Positions 14,599-23,013 of a stretch of 49,140 nt of DNA are shown here, piece after piece. This stretch comes from a virus. The notes under the pieces are model-generated. The model searched no databases. It worked only from the letters and a program-made list of their open reading frames with translations, and was not told where the DNA came from. The first letter of the stretch is position 1. Each line of letters opens with the position of its first letter. Location: positions 1-49,140 of IMG/VR virus record IMGVR_UViG_3300007538_007380. One strand, given 5' to 3'. The translations under genes and the position numbers were made by a program.

Positions 14599-15289
14599 AG
14601 ATGAAACTATAAGAAAGATCATTCGTGAATCTTTAAATAAAAATAATCAATTTAGAAAAGAATTTTTATTAAATGGGATTATGTTTTATATTCAAGAAGC
14701 TTTCAAAGGAGACATTAATCTAGATTTTGTTATTAAGAAGATAGAGAATTTAATACCAAAAAGATTATTTAATGAAGTAGATATGATAATGGTTGGAGAA
14801 TATGATTTTCTTACAAAAAGAAGTTTAGATGCGTTATATAACGAAGGAGCAATTTATCTAAGTCCAAACATATATTCTGAAAAGGAAATAATTGAAAATA
14901 TTGTACATGAATTAGCACACTCTTTAGAAGAACCAAATGTGCTATTAATTTATGGTGATTCGTTATTAAGAAGAGAATTTCTTGTTAAAAGAGAGTTATT
15001 GAAGAGAGTATTAGAAAATAAAGGCTTTGATATTAGTAAATACGATTTTGAAGAAACTGAATATGATATAGAGTTTGATAAATTCCTATACGAAGAAGTT
15101 GGTTATATCAATCTAAGAGTCTTAACGAGCAGTTTTGTTTTTCGCCCTTACTCATTAACAAGCCTAAGAGAATATTGGGCGTCTGGGTTTGAGGATTACT
15201 ATCTCAGCGAAAAGGTAGAAACTATAAAAGAATTAAGTCCAGTCTTATATCAAAAAATTATAGATATTGATGAAGTATATGAAGTATAA
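14591..15289 (+). CDS. HExxH zinc metallopeptidase-like protein
   Basis: 232 aa. The N-terminus MDKDETIRKIIRESLNK carries the recurrent LRxIIR-like helix. The core has DMIMVGEYDFL, then GAIYLSPN, and then the zinc motif HELAH (H106, E107, H110). A downstream EYWASGFEDYYL gives candidate third-ligand acidic residues. The layout resembles anthrax-lethal-factor-like (ATLF) peptidases of phages. It could process virion or host proteins; the target is unknown. The frame overlaps its neighbour on both sides. Confidence 0.7.
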   Translation: MDKDETIRKIIRESLNKNNQFRKEFLLNGIMFYIQEAFKGDINLDFVIKKIENLIPKRLFNEVDMIMVGEYDFLTKRSLDALYNEGAIYLSPNIYSEKEIIENIVHELAHSLEEPNVLLIYGDSLLRREFLVKRELLKRVLENKGFDISKYDFEETEYDIEFDKFLYEEVGYINLRVLTSSFVFRPYSLTSLREYWASGFEDYYLSEKVETIKELSPVLYQKIIDIDEVYEV

Positions 15290-15617
15290 TAAATTTGAAA
15301 TTACAATAACCGAAGAACAAGTTTTAGTATCTGTTTCTGTTTTAGAAATGAACTCATTTAATAAAATAGGAAGAATTACAATAGAAACTAACGAAGTTAT
15401 AGAAGAATTAGAGAAAAGAAATATAAAAATAGGCACATGTATCCAATCTGTTACTCTTAAAAACTGGAAAAACTTTACAAGAGAAGGAACATGGATTTTT
15501 AATAAACCAGAAATACTTGACAATGAAACTCATGATGTTATACTAGAAGAGGAAGAGATTCCAAGAAGAAGAAATAGAAGAAGAAAATTAGAGCAATTTA
15601 TAACAGAAGAGGAATAG
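15279..15617 (+). CDS. Hypothetical protein (112 aa)
   Basis: Start ATG 15279 (MKYNKFEIT) chosen over 15270; neither has a strong SD, and both overlap the previous stop. Beta-rich N-terminal half, with an acidic and Arg-rich tail (IPRRRNRRRKLEQ). The tail sequence AGAGGA also provides the ribosome-binding site of the nuclease gene that follows. Not recognised. Confidence 0.55.
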   Translation: MKYNKFEITITEEQVLVSVSVLEMNSFNKIGRITIETNEVIEELEKRNIKIGTCIQSVTLKNWKNFTREGTWIFNKPEILDNETHDVILEEEEIPRRRNRRRKLEQFITEEE

Positions 15618-16385
15618 TTGTCGCACGTTTCATATTCAGAGATAAAGATTTGGCATGAGTGTCCTTATAAACATAAACTACAATATATTGATTGTATATC
15701 CGGTTTTGTTGGTAATGAACACACTGTATTTGGAACTGCTATTCATAGTGTTTGCGAGCATGGTTTACTTAATGAGAATTTAGACAAAGAAGAACATTTT
15801 AAATCTGAATTTGAAAAAGGAATTAATGATTTAAAAGAAAAAGAAGTTACATTAAATTATAAACTTATCGAAGAAATGATGGGTCAATATAAACCCATCA
15901 TTTCTTCTTTTAGTAATGAATTAGAGAATTATTTTGGTCCATATGAAATAATAAATACAGAAGAAGAATTATATGAAGATATTGAAGGTTTTGATAAAAA
16001 GTTTAAAGGCTTTATAGACCTTGTTATTAAAACCAAAACAGATGATAAATATCATATTTTAGACTGGAAAACTTGCTCTTGGGGTTGGAATGCTAAAAAG
16101 AAAGCGGATACGATAATTAACTATCAGTTAATATTGTATAAGTATTTTTGGTCTAAAAAACACAATATACCTTTAAACAAAATAGAAACACATTTTGGTT
16201 TATTGAAGAGAACCGCCAAAAAAGATAACGTTGAAATATTTCGTATTACAAGCGGAGAAAAAAAGATAAAAAATGCCTTGACATTTTTAAATAAGGCTGT
16301 TACTAATATTATTAGAAATGTTGTTATAAAAAATAGACTATCTTGTACATATTGTCCGTTTTACAAAACACAGCATTGTAAATAA
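15618..16385 (+). CDS. PD-(D/E)XK nuclease, Cas4/RecB-like with Fe-S cysteines
   Basis: 255 aa, starting at TTG 15618, which lies about 5 nt after AGAGGA, an unusual but well-supported start. SYSEIKIWHECPYKHKL is the typical RecB/Cas4 N-terminal box (C15). GTAIHSVCEHG is motif I, and ILDWKT is the D-x-K part of the catalytic core. The C-terminus CTYCPFYKTQHCK adds three cysteines, so with C15 it could hold a 4Fe-4S cluster as in Cas4 and AddB nucleases. Likely an exonuclease in DNA recombination, repair or host DNA breakdown. It precedes the glycosyltransferase island. Confidence 0.82.
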   Translation: MSHVSYSEIKIWHECPYKHKLQYIDCISGFVGNEHTVFGTAIHSVCEHGLLNENLDKEEHFKSEFEKGINDLKEKEVTLNYKLIEEMMGQYKPIISSFSNELENYFGPYEIINTEEELYEDIEGFDKKFKGFIDLVIKTKTDDKYHILDWKTCSWGWNAKKKADTIINYQLILYKYFWSKKHNIPLNKIETHFGLLKRTAKKDNVEIFRITSGEKKIKNALTFLNKAVTNIIRNVVIKNRLSCTYCPFYKTQHCK

Positions 16386-16394
16386 GGATTATAA

Positions 16395-17660
16395 ATGGAA
16401 AAAAAGAAAATATTGGTCATTTCTGACCACCCATTGGCTCCTTCTGGAGTTGGGACACAAACAAATTATGTTATAAGCGCTTTATTGCGTACCGGAAGAT
16501 ATAAAGCCGTTTGCCTAGGTGGCGCGGTTAAACATCATTCTTACGAACCACAAATTATCAAGGGAGAAGAATGGGACGATGGAGATTGGGTAGTTTATCC
16601 TGTTGATGGCTATGGAACCCCAGACATTATCCGTTCTATTCTATGGACAGAAAAACCAGATTTACTTTGGTTTATGACAGACCCAAGATTCTATACTTGG
16701 CTTTGGCAGATTGAAAATGAGGTCAGACCGTTAGTTCCAATGGTTTATTATCATGTTTGGGATAATTATCCTCTTCCACATTTTAATTCAAAATGGTATC
16801 GTTCAACAGATGTTATTGCTTCTATTTCAAAAGTTACATATGATATTGTTAATAAAGTAGCGCCTGAAGTTGAAAATCATTATATTCCACATGCCGTTAA
16901 TCAAGATATATTTAAGAAACTACCAGAAGAGGTAGTTGCACAATTCAAGGAAAATAACTTTCCAGAGCATAATAATAGAATGATCTTTTTCTGGAACAAT
17001 AGAAATGCCAGAAGAAAACAATCAGGTACATTAATTCATTGGTTTAATAAATTTGCAGAAAGAGTAGGTCCTGATAATGTTTGTTTAATAATGCATACAG
17101 ATCCAAAAGATCAAAGCGGACAAGACTTAGAAGCGATACTAAAAAATTTCAATATAGATGATGGAAGAATTGTTATTTCCAGAGATAAAATGCCATCAGA
17201 AGGTTTAGCTCTTATGTATAACATGGCTGATTGCACAATCAATATTGCTGACGCCGAAGGTTTTGGACTAGGTACCTTAGAATCATTATCATGTGGTACT
17301 CCTATTTTTGTTAATATGACTGGTGGCCTACAAGAACAAGTAACAGACGGAAATAATTGGTTTGGTATTGGTTTAGAACCTACTTCTAAATCCATGATTG
17401 GTTCGCAAGATGTTCCTTATATCTACGAAGATAGATTAAACGAAGATCAATTTGTTGATGCTTTACAGACCTTTTACAATACATCCAAAAATGAAAGAGA
17501 CGAAATGGGTAATCTTGGCATAGAACATGTTAATAAAAATTATAATTTCAATACTTTTATTAATAAGTGGATTGAACTAATAGATGATGTTACTGTAAGA
17601 TTAGGTTCTTGGGATACAAGACAAAATTATCAATCTTGGGAATTAAAGGAAATAGTATGA
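16395..17660 (+). CDS. GT4-like glycosyltransferase A
   Basis: 421 aa, with AAGGA before the ATG. The N-terminal Rossmann domain begins ILVISDHPLAPSGVGTQTNY. The C-terminal domain has IFFWNNRNARRKQ and the donor-binding pattern AEGFGLGTLESLSCGTP with a conserved E after GFG, as in GT-B family 4 enzymes. The donor is probably a nucleotide sugar made by the nearby genes, which is inference. It is the first gene of a long translationally coupled operon; its stop overlaps the next ATG (ATGA). Confidence 0.85.
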   Translation: MEKKKILVISDHPLAPSGVGTQTNYVISALLRTGRYKAVCLGGAVKHHSYEPQIIKGEEWDDGDWVVYPVDGYGTPDIIRSILWTEKPDLLWFMTDPRFYTWLWQIENEVRPLVPMVYYHVWDNYPLPHFNSKWYRSTDVIASISKVTYDIVNKVAPEVENHYIPHAVNQDIFKKLPEEVVAQFKENNFPEHNNRMIFFWNNRNARRKQSGTLIHWFNKFAERVGPDNVCLIMHTDPKDQSGQDLEAILKNFNIDDGRIVISRDKMPSEGLALMYNMADCTINIADAEGFGLGTLESLSCGTPIFVNMTGGLQEQVTDGNNWFGIGLEPTSKSMIGSQDVPYIYEDRLNEDQFVDALQTFYNTSKNERDEMGNLGIEHVNKNYNFNTFINKWIELIDDVTVRLGSWDTRQNYQSWELKEIV

Positions 17661-18913
17661 AAAAAACAATTTTGGTTAGAGGTCCCGTTTTAACACAATC
17701 TGGTTATGGAGAGCATACCCGTTTTGTGCTTCGTGCCCTAAGAACTCGCGAGGGTGAGTTTGATATTCATATTCTTCCTACTCGCTGGGGAGAAACTGGA
17801 TGGTTAGCAATAGACGATGAATTTAGAACTTGGGTAGATACTAGGATTAATGCGGCGACAGTGCAATTGCATAATAAAATTCCATATGATATATCTATAC
17901 AAGTAACAATACCGAATGAATGGCAGAAGCTAGCTGCTATTAATATTGGTGTTACTGCTGGCATAGAAACAAACAAAGTCTCACCGGTATGGTTACAACA
18001 AGCAAATTTAATGGATAAAATTATTACTATTTCTGAACATTCTAAGACTGGTTTTGATGTAGTATATACAGGACAACATCCACAAACTGGTCAACCAATT
18101 CAACTTTCAACAAATACTCCAATCGAGGTTTGTCATTATCCAGTTAAGAAATTTGAATCACTACCAGATATTAATTTAGAACTAAAACATGATTTTAATT
18201 ATCTTGTAGTAGCACAGATGGGCCCTAGAAAAAATCTACAAAATTTAATCAAATGGTTCGTTGAAGAAAATTATGATCAAGAAGTAGGTTTAGTAGTTAA
18301 GACAAGTATTAAAAATAATGCTATTGTAGATAGAGATTTTACAACTACTAGTTTATTAAATTCTATTCCGAATATTCCAGATCGTAAATGTAGTGTCTAT
18401 CTTTTACATGGAGATATGACAGATGCAGAAATGCACGCTCTCTATAAACATCCAAAAATAAAGGCTATGGTTTCACTTACGCATGGTGAAGGATATGGTT
18501 TACCTTTGTTTGAAGCAGCCTATAGTGGTCTTCCTATAATCGCTCCTGGATGGTCCGGCCAATGCGACTTCCTATATATGCCTTTTGATTCAAAGTCTAA
18601 GAAAAAGAAACAGAAGATGAAGGCAATGTTCGCTAATGTAGATTATACACTTGGACCAGTACAAGAAAGCGCTGTATGGCAAGGTGTTATTGAAAAGGAT
18701 ACTATGTGGTGTTATCCTGCCGAGGGCTCCTTTAAGACCCGTTTACGTCAAGTAAGAAACTATTATGACAAGTGGTTGGCAAAGGCTGAAGATCTTCAGG
18801 CTTGGGTTTGTGAAGAATTCGAATGGGAAAAGAAGCATGAGGGACTAGCTACGCTCCTAGACCAAGAATGTAATTCTTTGTCTGCTCAGGAAGAAGGATT
18901 TATGGTACTTTAG
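17657..18913 (+). CDS. GT4-like glycosyltransferase B
   Basis: 418 aa from ATG 17657 (MKKTILVRGPV), after AAAGGAAA; the frame is open further upstream, but only to a TTG. The N-terminal GxxxxSGYGEHTRFVLRAL resembles family 4 acceptor domains. QMGPRKNLQNLIKWF and then GEGYGLPLFEAAYSGLP form the donor-site pattern. A WCYPAEGSFKTRLRQ region follows. It overlaps its upstream neighbour by 4 bp. Likely acts in the same glycan as its two paralogues. Confidence 0.83.
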   Translation: MKKTILVRGPVLTQSGYGEHTRFVLRALRTREGEFDIHILPTRWGETGWLAIDDEFRTWVDTRINAATVQLHNKIPYDISIQVTIPNEWQKLAAINIGVTAGIETNKVSPVWLQQANLMDKIITISEHSKTGFDVVYTGQHPQTGQPIQLSTNTPIEVCHYPVKKFESLPDINLELKHDFNYLVVAQMGPRKNLQNLIKWFVEENYDQEVGLVVKTSIKNNAIVDRDFTTTSLLNSIPNIPDRKCSVYLLHGDMTDAEMHALYKHPKIKAMVSLTHGEGYGLPLFEAAYSGLPIIAPGWSGQCDFLYMPFDSKSKKKKQKMKAMFANVDYTLGPVQESAVWQGVIEKDTMWCYPAEGSFKTRLRQVRNYYDKWLAKAEDLQAWVCEEFEWEKKHEGLATLLDQECNSLSAQEEGFMVL

Positions 18914-20137
18914 ATGAAAAATGTTGTGTTTATAGGACAAGTTACTGACATTTCCGGCTACGGAAACGCAGCTAGAAGCTATTTGCAAAGTCTTTTGGCG
19001 TTACACACAGAAGGAAAGATCAGTTTAAAAATTATTAACTTTTCGTTTGAAAAAGCAAAAGTTGAAATTAGTAAAGAAATCGAGCATCTGTTTTTAAGCG
19101 AACAACAAGTAAGAGATATTTTATTTGAAGAATATGAAGTAATTTTCTTTTTAACAAATGACAACCTCCTTCTAGGAAAGGATAGGGAGGAGTTATTTTT
19201 TGGTTGGTTTGGAAAAATAAGACCAAATCTTTATAAAGTCTGTAAAAATGCAAAAAATCTTTTTCCATGTGTCGTATGGGAGACTGAAAAGGTTCCTTTA
19301 GGCGTTCAAAACGCATATCAAGAATTTAAAAATATAAATACATTATTGTGTGCATGTTCGTGGAATAAGGATGTATTTCTAAAGCAAACAGGTATTCCGT
19401 GCGTAGTAATCCCATACACGCTTGTAGGGTCAGGGACAACATTTGATGCATCCACGTTTCAAAGGCTTACAGAGATTAAAGACGAAAGATTTTCTTTCTG
19501 CTCTGTCTCCCAATGGGGATACAGGAAAGGTTTCGACATACTGATAAAATCTTTTCTCATAGAGTTTCAAGATGATCCAGTTGATTTAGTCCTAAAAACA
19601 TATATTAATAAAGCCTTTACTTTTAAGGATGAAACATCTATAATAAAAAAAGAGATAGATGACATTAAGGCAAAGCTTTTTCTTAACCAAGTAGAACCAC
19701 AGTGCAGGATCATTGTTATAAACTCTCTTATGAAAAAGGAAGAAATAAACTCTATCTATAGAAGTTCAGATTGTTATGTCACCTGTACTCGCGGCGAAGG
19801 CTTTGGGCTACCAATAGCAGAATTTATAAATTTTTCAAAACCTGTGATCGTTCCAGATAAGGGTGGCCACTTGGATTTTTGTTCGAGAGAAAACTTCTTT
19901 ATAGAAAGTAGATACGAGCCTTTTACGGAACCCCCGCACACTCTTTATGAGCCTAGAATGAGAATTGTAGAGTCAAGTATGTCTTCTACAATGGAAAAAA
20001 TGCGAGAAGCATATAACCTGTTTAAACAAGACAATGAGACTTACTTAGAAAGAGGTAAAAAGTCTAGAGAATTTTTATCAAATTACTTAGATGCCAAGCA
20101 GAATACAAAACTTTTTAAAAAGCTATTGGAGAAATGA
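18914..20137 (+). CDS. GT4-like glycosyltransferase C
   Basis: 407 aa. VVFIGQVTDISGYGNAARS begins a GT-B N-terminal fold; GYRKGFDILIKSF and TRGEGFGLPIAEFINFSKP mark the donor domain, and a PHTLYEPRM-type loop follows the FGGH-like HLDFC region. Codon usage is less AT-biased than in the flanking structural genes. The stop overlaps the start of the dehydratase gene. Confidence 0.82.
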   Translation: MKNVVFIGQVTDISGYGNAARSYLQSLLALHTEGKISLKIINFSFEKAKVEISKEIEHLFLSEQQVRDILFEEYEVIFFLTNDNLLLGKDREELFFGWFGKIRPNLYKVCKNAKNLFPCVVWETEKVPLGVQNAYQEFKNINTLLCACSWNKDVFLKQTGIPCVVIPYTLVGSGTTFDASTFQRLTEIKDERFSFCSVSQWGYRKGFDILIKSFLIEFQDDPVDLVLKTYINKAFTFKDETSIIKKEIDDIKAKLFLNQVEPQCRIIVINSLMKKEEINSIYRSSDCYVTCTRGEGFGLPIAEFINFSKPVIVPDKGGHLDFCSRENFFIESRYEPFTEPPHTLYEPRMRIVESSMSSTMEKMREAYNLFKQDNETYLERGKKSREFLSNYLDAKQNTKLFKKLLEK

Positions 20138-21111
20138 TGGAAAAAATTGCTGTTGTTAGCGGAGTAACCGGTCAAGACGGGAGTTACCTTACTGAATTGT
20201 TACTGAAAAATAACTACACAGTAGTTGGCCTAGAAAGAAGAACAGTATGCGAAAATGCAGACAAAAGAAAAAACATCAGCCACTTACTAGAAAATAAAAG
20301 ATTCATCCTGGAAGATGCAGATGTTAGCGATTTTGCGTCCATTCAACGTATCATTTCTGAATATAACCCAGAAGAAGTGTATAACCTAGCTGCGCAATCA
20401 CATGTTGGTAATAGTTTTAAAACTCCTATTTCAACAAGTCAAATAAACTACTTCGGCTGTTTGAACTTTTTGGAATCAATCCGACTAACTAACCCAAAAA
20501 TAAAGTTTTACCAAGCCTCTACCTCGGAAATGTTCGGTGATAATATAAAGTGCCCGCAGAATGAAAACACTACATTCTCCCCAGTGTCGCCATACGCTTG
20601 TGCAAAGTTGGCCTCACACCATGTTGTGGGTACTTATCGAAAATCATATGGTATTTTTGCTTGTTCTGGAATCCTATTTAACCATGAATCGCCCCGACGA
20701 GGTGAGGATTTTGTAACCAGAAAGATAACAAAAGCAGCGGCAAGAATTAAACTCGGATTGCAAGATGAATTAAGGCTAGGAAATTTAGAGGCTCAAAGAG
20801 ATTGGGGTTTTGCAGGTGACTACGTTGAGGCAATGCATTTAATGCTACAGCACCACTGTCCAGATGATTATGTTGTTGCTACAGGTGAAACAAATTCAGT
20901 TAAACAATTTTTGCATTATATATTTGATTATGCTGGACTTGATGTAGAAAAGTATGTTATTATAGATCCAAAGTTCTATCGTCCATGTGAAGTACCAAAA
21001 CTATGGGGAGATCCGTCCAAGGCAAGAAGAATTCTCGGATGGGAACCAAAAGTTACCTTTAAAGAACTGGCAATTATGATGTATGAAGAGGAATTAAAAA
21101 GTTTAAAATGA
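20134..21111 (+). CDS. gmd: GDP-mannose 4,6-dehydratase
   Basis: 325 aa. The NAD(P)-binding motif GVTGQDGSY, AAQSHVGNSF, the STSEMFG loop and YACAK (catalytic Tyr/Lys) are as in Gmd, and NHESPRRGEDFVTRKI is nearly diagnostic of this family. It converts GDP-mannose (or, in relatives, GDP-manno-heptose) to the 4-keto-6-deoxy sugar. No dedicated reductase or epimerase of the Fcl type is seen in the window, so the keto sugar may be finished by host enzymes or by the nearby cupin. Start at ATG 20134, overlapping the previous stop (ATGA). Confidence 0.93.
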   Translation: MMEKIAVVSGVTGQDGSYLTELLLKNNYTVVGLERRTVCENADKRKNISHLLENKRFILEDADVSDFASIQRIISEYNPEEVYNLAAQSHVGNSFKTPISTSQINYFGCLNFLESIRLTNPKIKFYQASTSEMFGDNIKCPQNENTTFSPVSPYACAKLASHHVVGTYRKSYGIFACSGILFNHESPRRGEDFVTRKITKAAARIKLGLQDELRLGNLEAQRDWGFAGDYVEAMHLMLQHHCPDDYVVATGETNSVKQFLHYIFDYAGLDVEKYVIIDPKFYRPCEVPKLWGDPSKARRILGWEPKVTFKELAIMMYEEELKSLK

Positions 21112-21785
21112 CAGATTTTAGTTTTTGTATCATTACTGATAATAGCGTAGAAGCTTGCGAAAGAATAGTGCACATGGCACAATCAATTCTTGATCTGAAT
21201 ATTCCAAATTATGAAATATTAGTGATTGGTGGGCGAGGAAATAATTTTACAAGCGATATTTCTAGATTTAATATGCGTAAGTTTGATTTCGATGAGTCCA
21301 TCAGAAGAGCGTGGATAACGAAGAAAAAGAACACAATTGTTAAGAAGTGTAAATATGAGAATGTTGTAATGATGCATGACTACTTTCTCTTTCACAAAGA
21401 CTGGTATGTTCATTATAATAAATTCTTTAAAGAGAATGATTATGACGTATGCTGTAATCCAATTACTATGATAAACGGAGCGAGGGATTACACTGACTGG
21501 ATTTTGTGGGACCACCCAGAATATCGAAAACAATCTACTATTCCGTATTCCGATTGGGATAAAACAAAATGGCAATATATTAGTGGCGGCTACTTCTTGA
21601 TAAAGAAGCAATTCATGATTGATAATCCATTTAATGAAGAACTCGTAGCTGGAGATGAAGAAGATGTTGAGTGGAGTCTAAGAATCAGACAAAAGGCTAA
21701 AATTATATGTAATCCAGATTCACATGTCAGGCACAGCAAACGACATAGAAACATGACGATTAATGCACGGAGTAGGATGATATGA
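21108..21785 (+). CDS. GT2-like glycosyltransferase
   Basis: 225 aa. FSFCIITDNS starts a GT-A-type domain. MMHDYFLFHKDWY carries a DxD-like acidic site, and AGDEEDVEWSLRIRQKAKI matches the acceptor-side ED-x-E motif of family 2 enzymes. A short C-terminal HxxH region (HSKRHRN) ends the protein. It sits between the dehydratase and the phosphatase genes with ATGA overlaps on both sides. Confidence 0.72.
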   Translation: MTDFSFCIITDNSVEACERIVHMAQSILDLNIPNYEILVIGGRGNNFTSDISRFNMRKFDFDESIRRAWITKKKNTIVKKCKYENVVMMHDYFLFHKDWYVHYNKFFKENDYDVCCNPITMINGARDYTDWILWDHPEYRKQSTIPYSDWDKTKWQYISGGYFLIKKQFMIDNPFNEELVAGDEEDVEWSLRIRQKAKIICNPDSHVRHSKRHRNMTINARSRMI

Positions 21786-22306
21786 TCAAGTTAGTTATTT
21801 TAGATATTGATGGTGTCTTGACTGATGGCAGAAAATACTATGGGATAGACGGGATTCCATATAGTAAAACATACTGCGACAAAGATTTTACAGCAATTAA
21901 AAGAATGAGAGGATCTGGTGTTGAAGTGTGCTTCTTGTCCGGTGATGAAAGAGTAAACAAGGCTATGGCAAGTAATAGAAACATACCATTTTATTCTGCT
22001 CGTGGAAAAGACAAGGCAGAATTTGTAGAAATATATGAAAAACATTATAATGTTTCTAGAAAAGAGATGCTTTATATTGGTGATGACCTGTTTGATAAAA
22101 GCATTATGGAACAGGTTGGGCACGCATATTGTCCCAGTGACGCTTGCAGAGATATAAAAATGCTCTGCGGAGAAGCAAACACTCTATCAAATAAAGGTGG
22201 TCACAATGCAATTTGTGAATTATTTGATATCTTGTTAGATAGAAAGCTCATATCTGATTGCACAATGAAAGAAGTTGAAAATCTAGATAAAAAGGAAATG
22301 TTTTGA
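21782..22306 (+). CDS. KdsC-like HAD phosphatase
   Basis: 174 aa. HAD motif I DIDGVLTDG (D8, D10), motif II S53 (FLSGDE), the KDKAE lysine region (about 76-80) and motif IV GDDLFD (D101, D102) are complete. Size and lack of a cap domain match the C0 KdsC type, which removes phosphate from sugar phosphates such as KDO-8-P or related acids. In this operon it would dephosphorylate a sugar phosphate intermediate between kinase and nucleotidyltransferase steps, which is inference. Confidence 0.85.
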   Translation: MIKLVILDIDGVLTDGRKYYGIDGIPYSKTYCDKDFTAIKRMRGSGVEVCFLSGDERVNKAMASNRNIPFYSARGKDKAEFVEIYEKHYNVSRKEMLYIGDDLFDKSIMEQVGHAYCPSDACRDIKMLCGEANTLSNKGGHNAICELFDILLDRKLISDCTMKEVENLDKKEMF

Positions 22307-23013
22307 AAAAGATAGGTATAGTTGGAAAAAGATATGAAGACGTAAAACTTTATACTGAGCGTAACCAAATTGGTGAAAGCAACAACTGCCTAATACACGA
22401 AGAATCTCTAGGTGGAATGTATAATTTTCGGTCAACAGAAAAAGAAAATTTTGATTTGATTATGATGGAAAGCGGTATTAAGAAAGCATACATTGTCGAA
22501 GACAAAACAATGAGTACCAGAACTAGCTACACATATACTTCTAAACCATCTATAATTGATAACTCACTCACAGAAAAATTAAATTGTTTAGACTGGGTTC
22601 ATTTCGCTTATTTAGACGATCTGGAAGATATTGAAAATATTAAAAAAATAACAAAACCATACAGTATTGACTTTTGCATGAATAAAGATAGGCTCTCATA
22701 CTCTTGTTATATAGATGCTGCTAGTATTGTGTTTGATTCTAGGGAAAGAAAAAGCTTATATGATAGCATCAATACTGATACACCAATCATCTTTCATGAT
22801 GAAAAGGGATGTGAAGTTGTCATAGACGGTAAGATTATTTGTGAACATTTTTGTGAAACACTAAAAAACATTAGTGTAAATGGAGCAGGTGATATTTTTG
22901 CAAAATATTTTCTTAAAAAACATTTTATAGAGAATGATAGGATTGAAAACGCTAGTCAATATGCGCTACAAAACGCAACATTATTTTTAAAACTTAGGAG
23001 TATTAACAAATGA
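22303..23013 (+). CDS. Short PfkB-like sugar kinase
   Basis: 236 aa starting at TTG 22303, with AAAGGAA upstream; overlaps the previous stop. The N-terminal GG-x-x-N (LGGMYNF, about 36-42) and C-terminal NGAGDIFA (193-200, catalytic D197) are PfkB/ribokinase signatures. It is shorter than the family norm (about 300 aa), missing part of the central sheet, so it could be a minimal or partly degraded kinase. In heptose pathways a PfkB kinase (HldE-type) phosphorylates the sugar; that role is plausible here. Confidence 0.65.
   Translation: MKKIGIVGKRYEDVKLYTERNQIGESNNCLIHEESLGGMYNFRSTEKENFDLIMMESGIKKAYIVEDKTMSTRTSYTYTSKPSIIDNSLTEKLNCLDWVHFAYLDDLEDIENIKKITKPYSIDFCMNKDRLSYSCYIDAASIVFDSRERKSLYDSINTDTPIIFHDEKGCEVVIDGKIICEHFCETLKNISVNGAGDIFAKYFLKKHFIENDRIENASQYALQNATLFLKLRSINK

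Noticed and set aside
17609-17656. Longer start (TTG) for glycosyltransferase B
   Set aside because: The ATG at 17657 has a good SD and a typical ATGA overlap; the extension lies inside the previous gene and is not conserved-looking.
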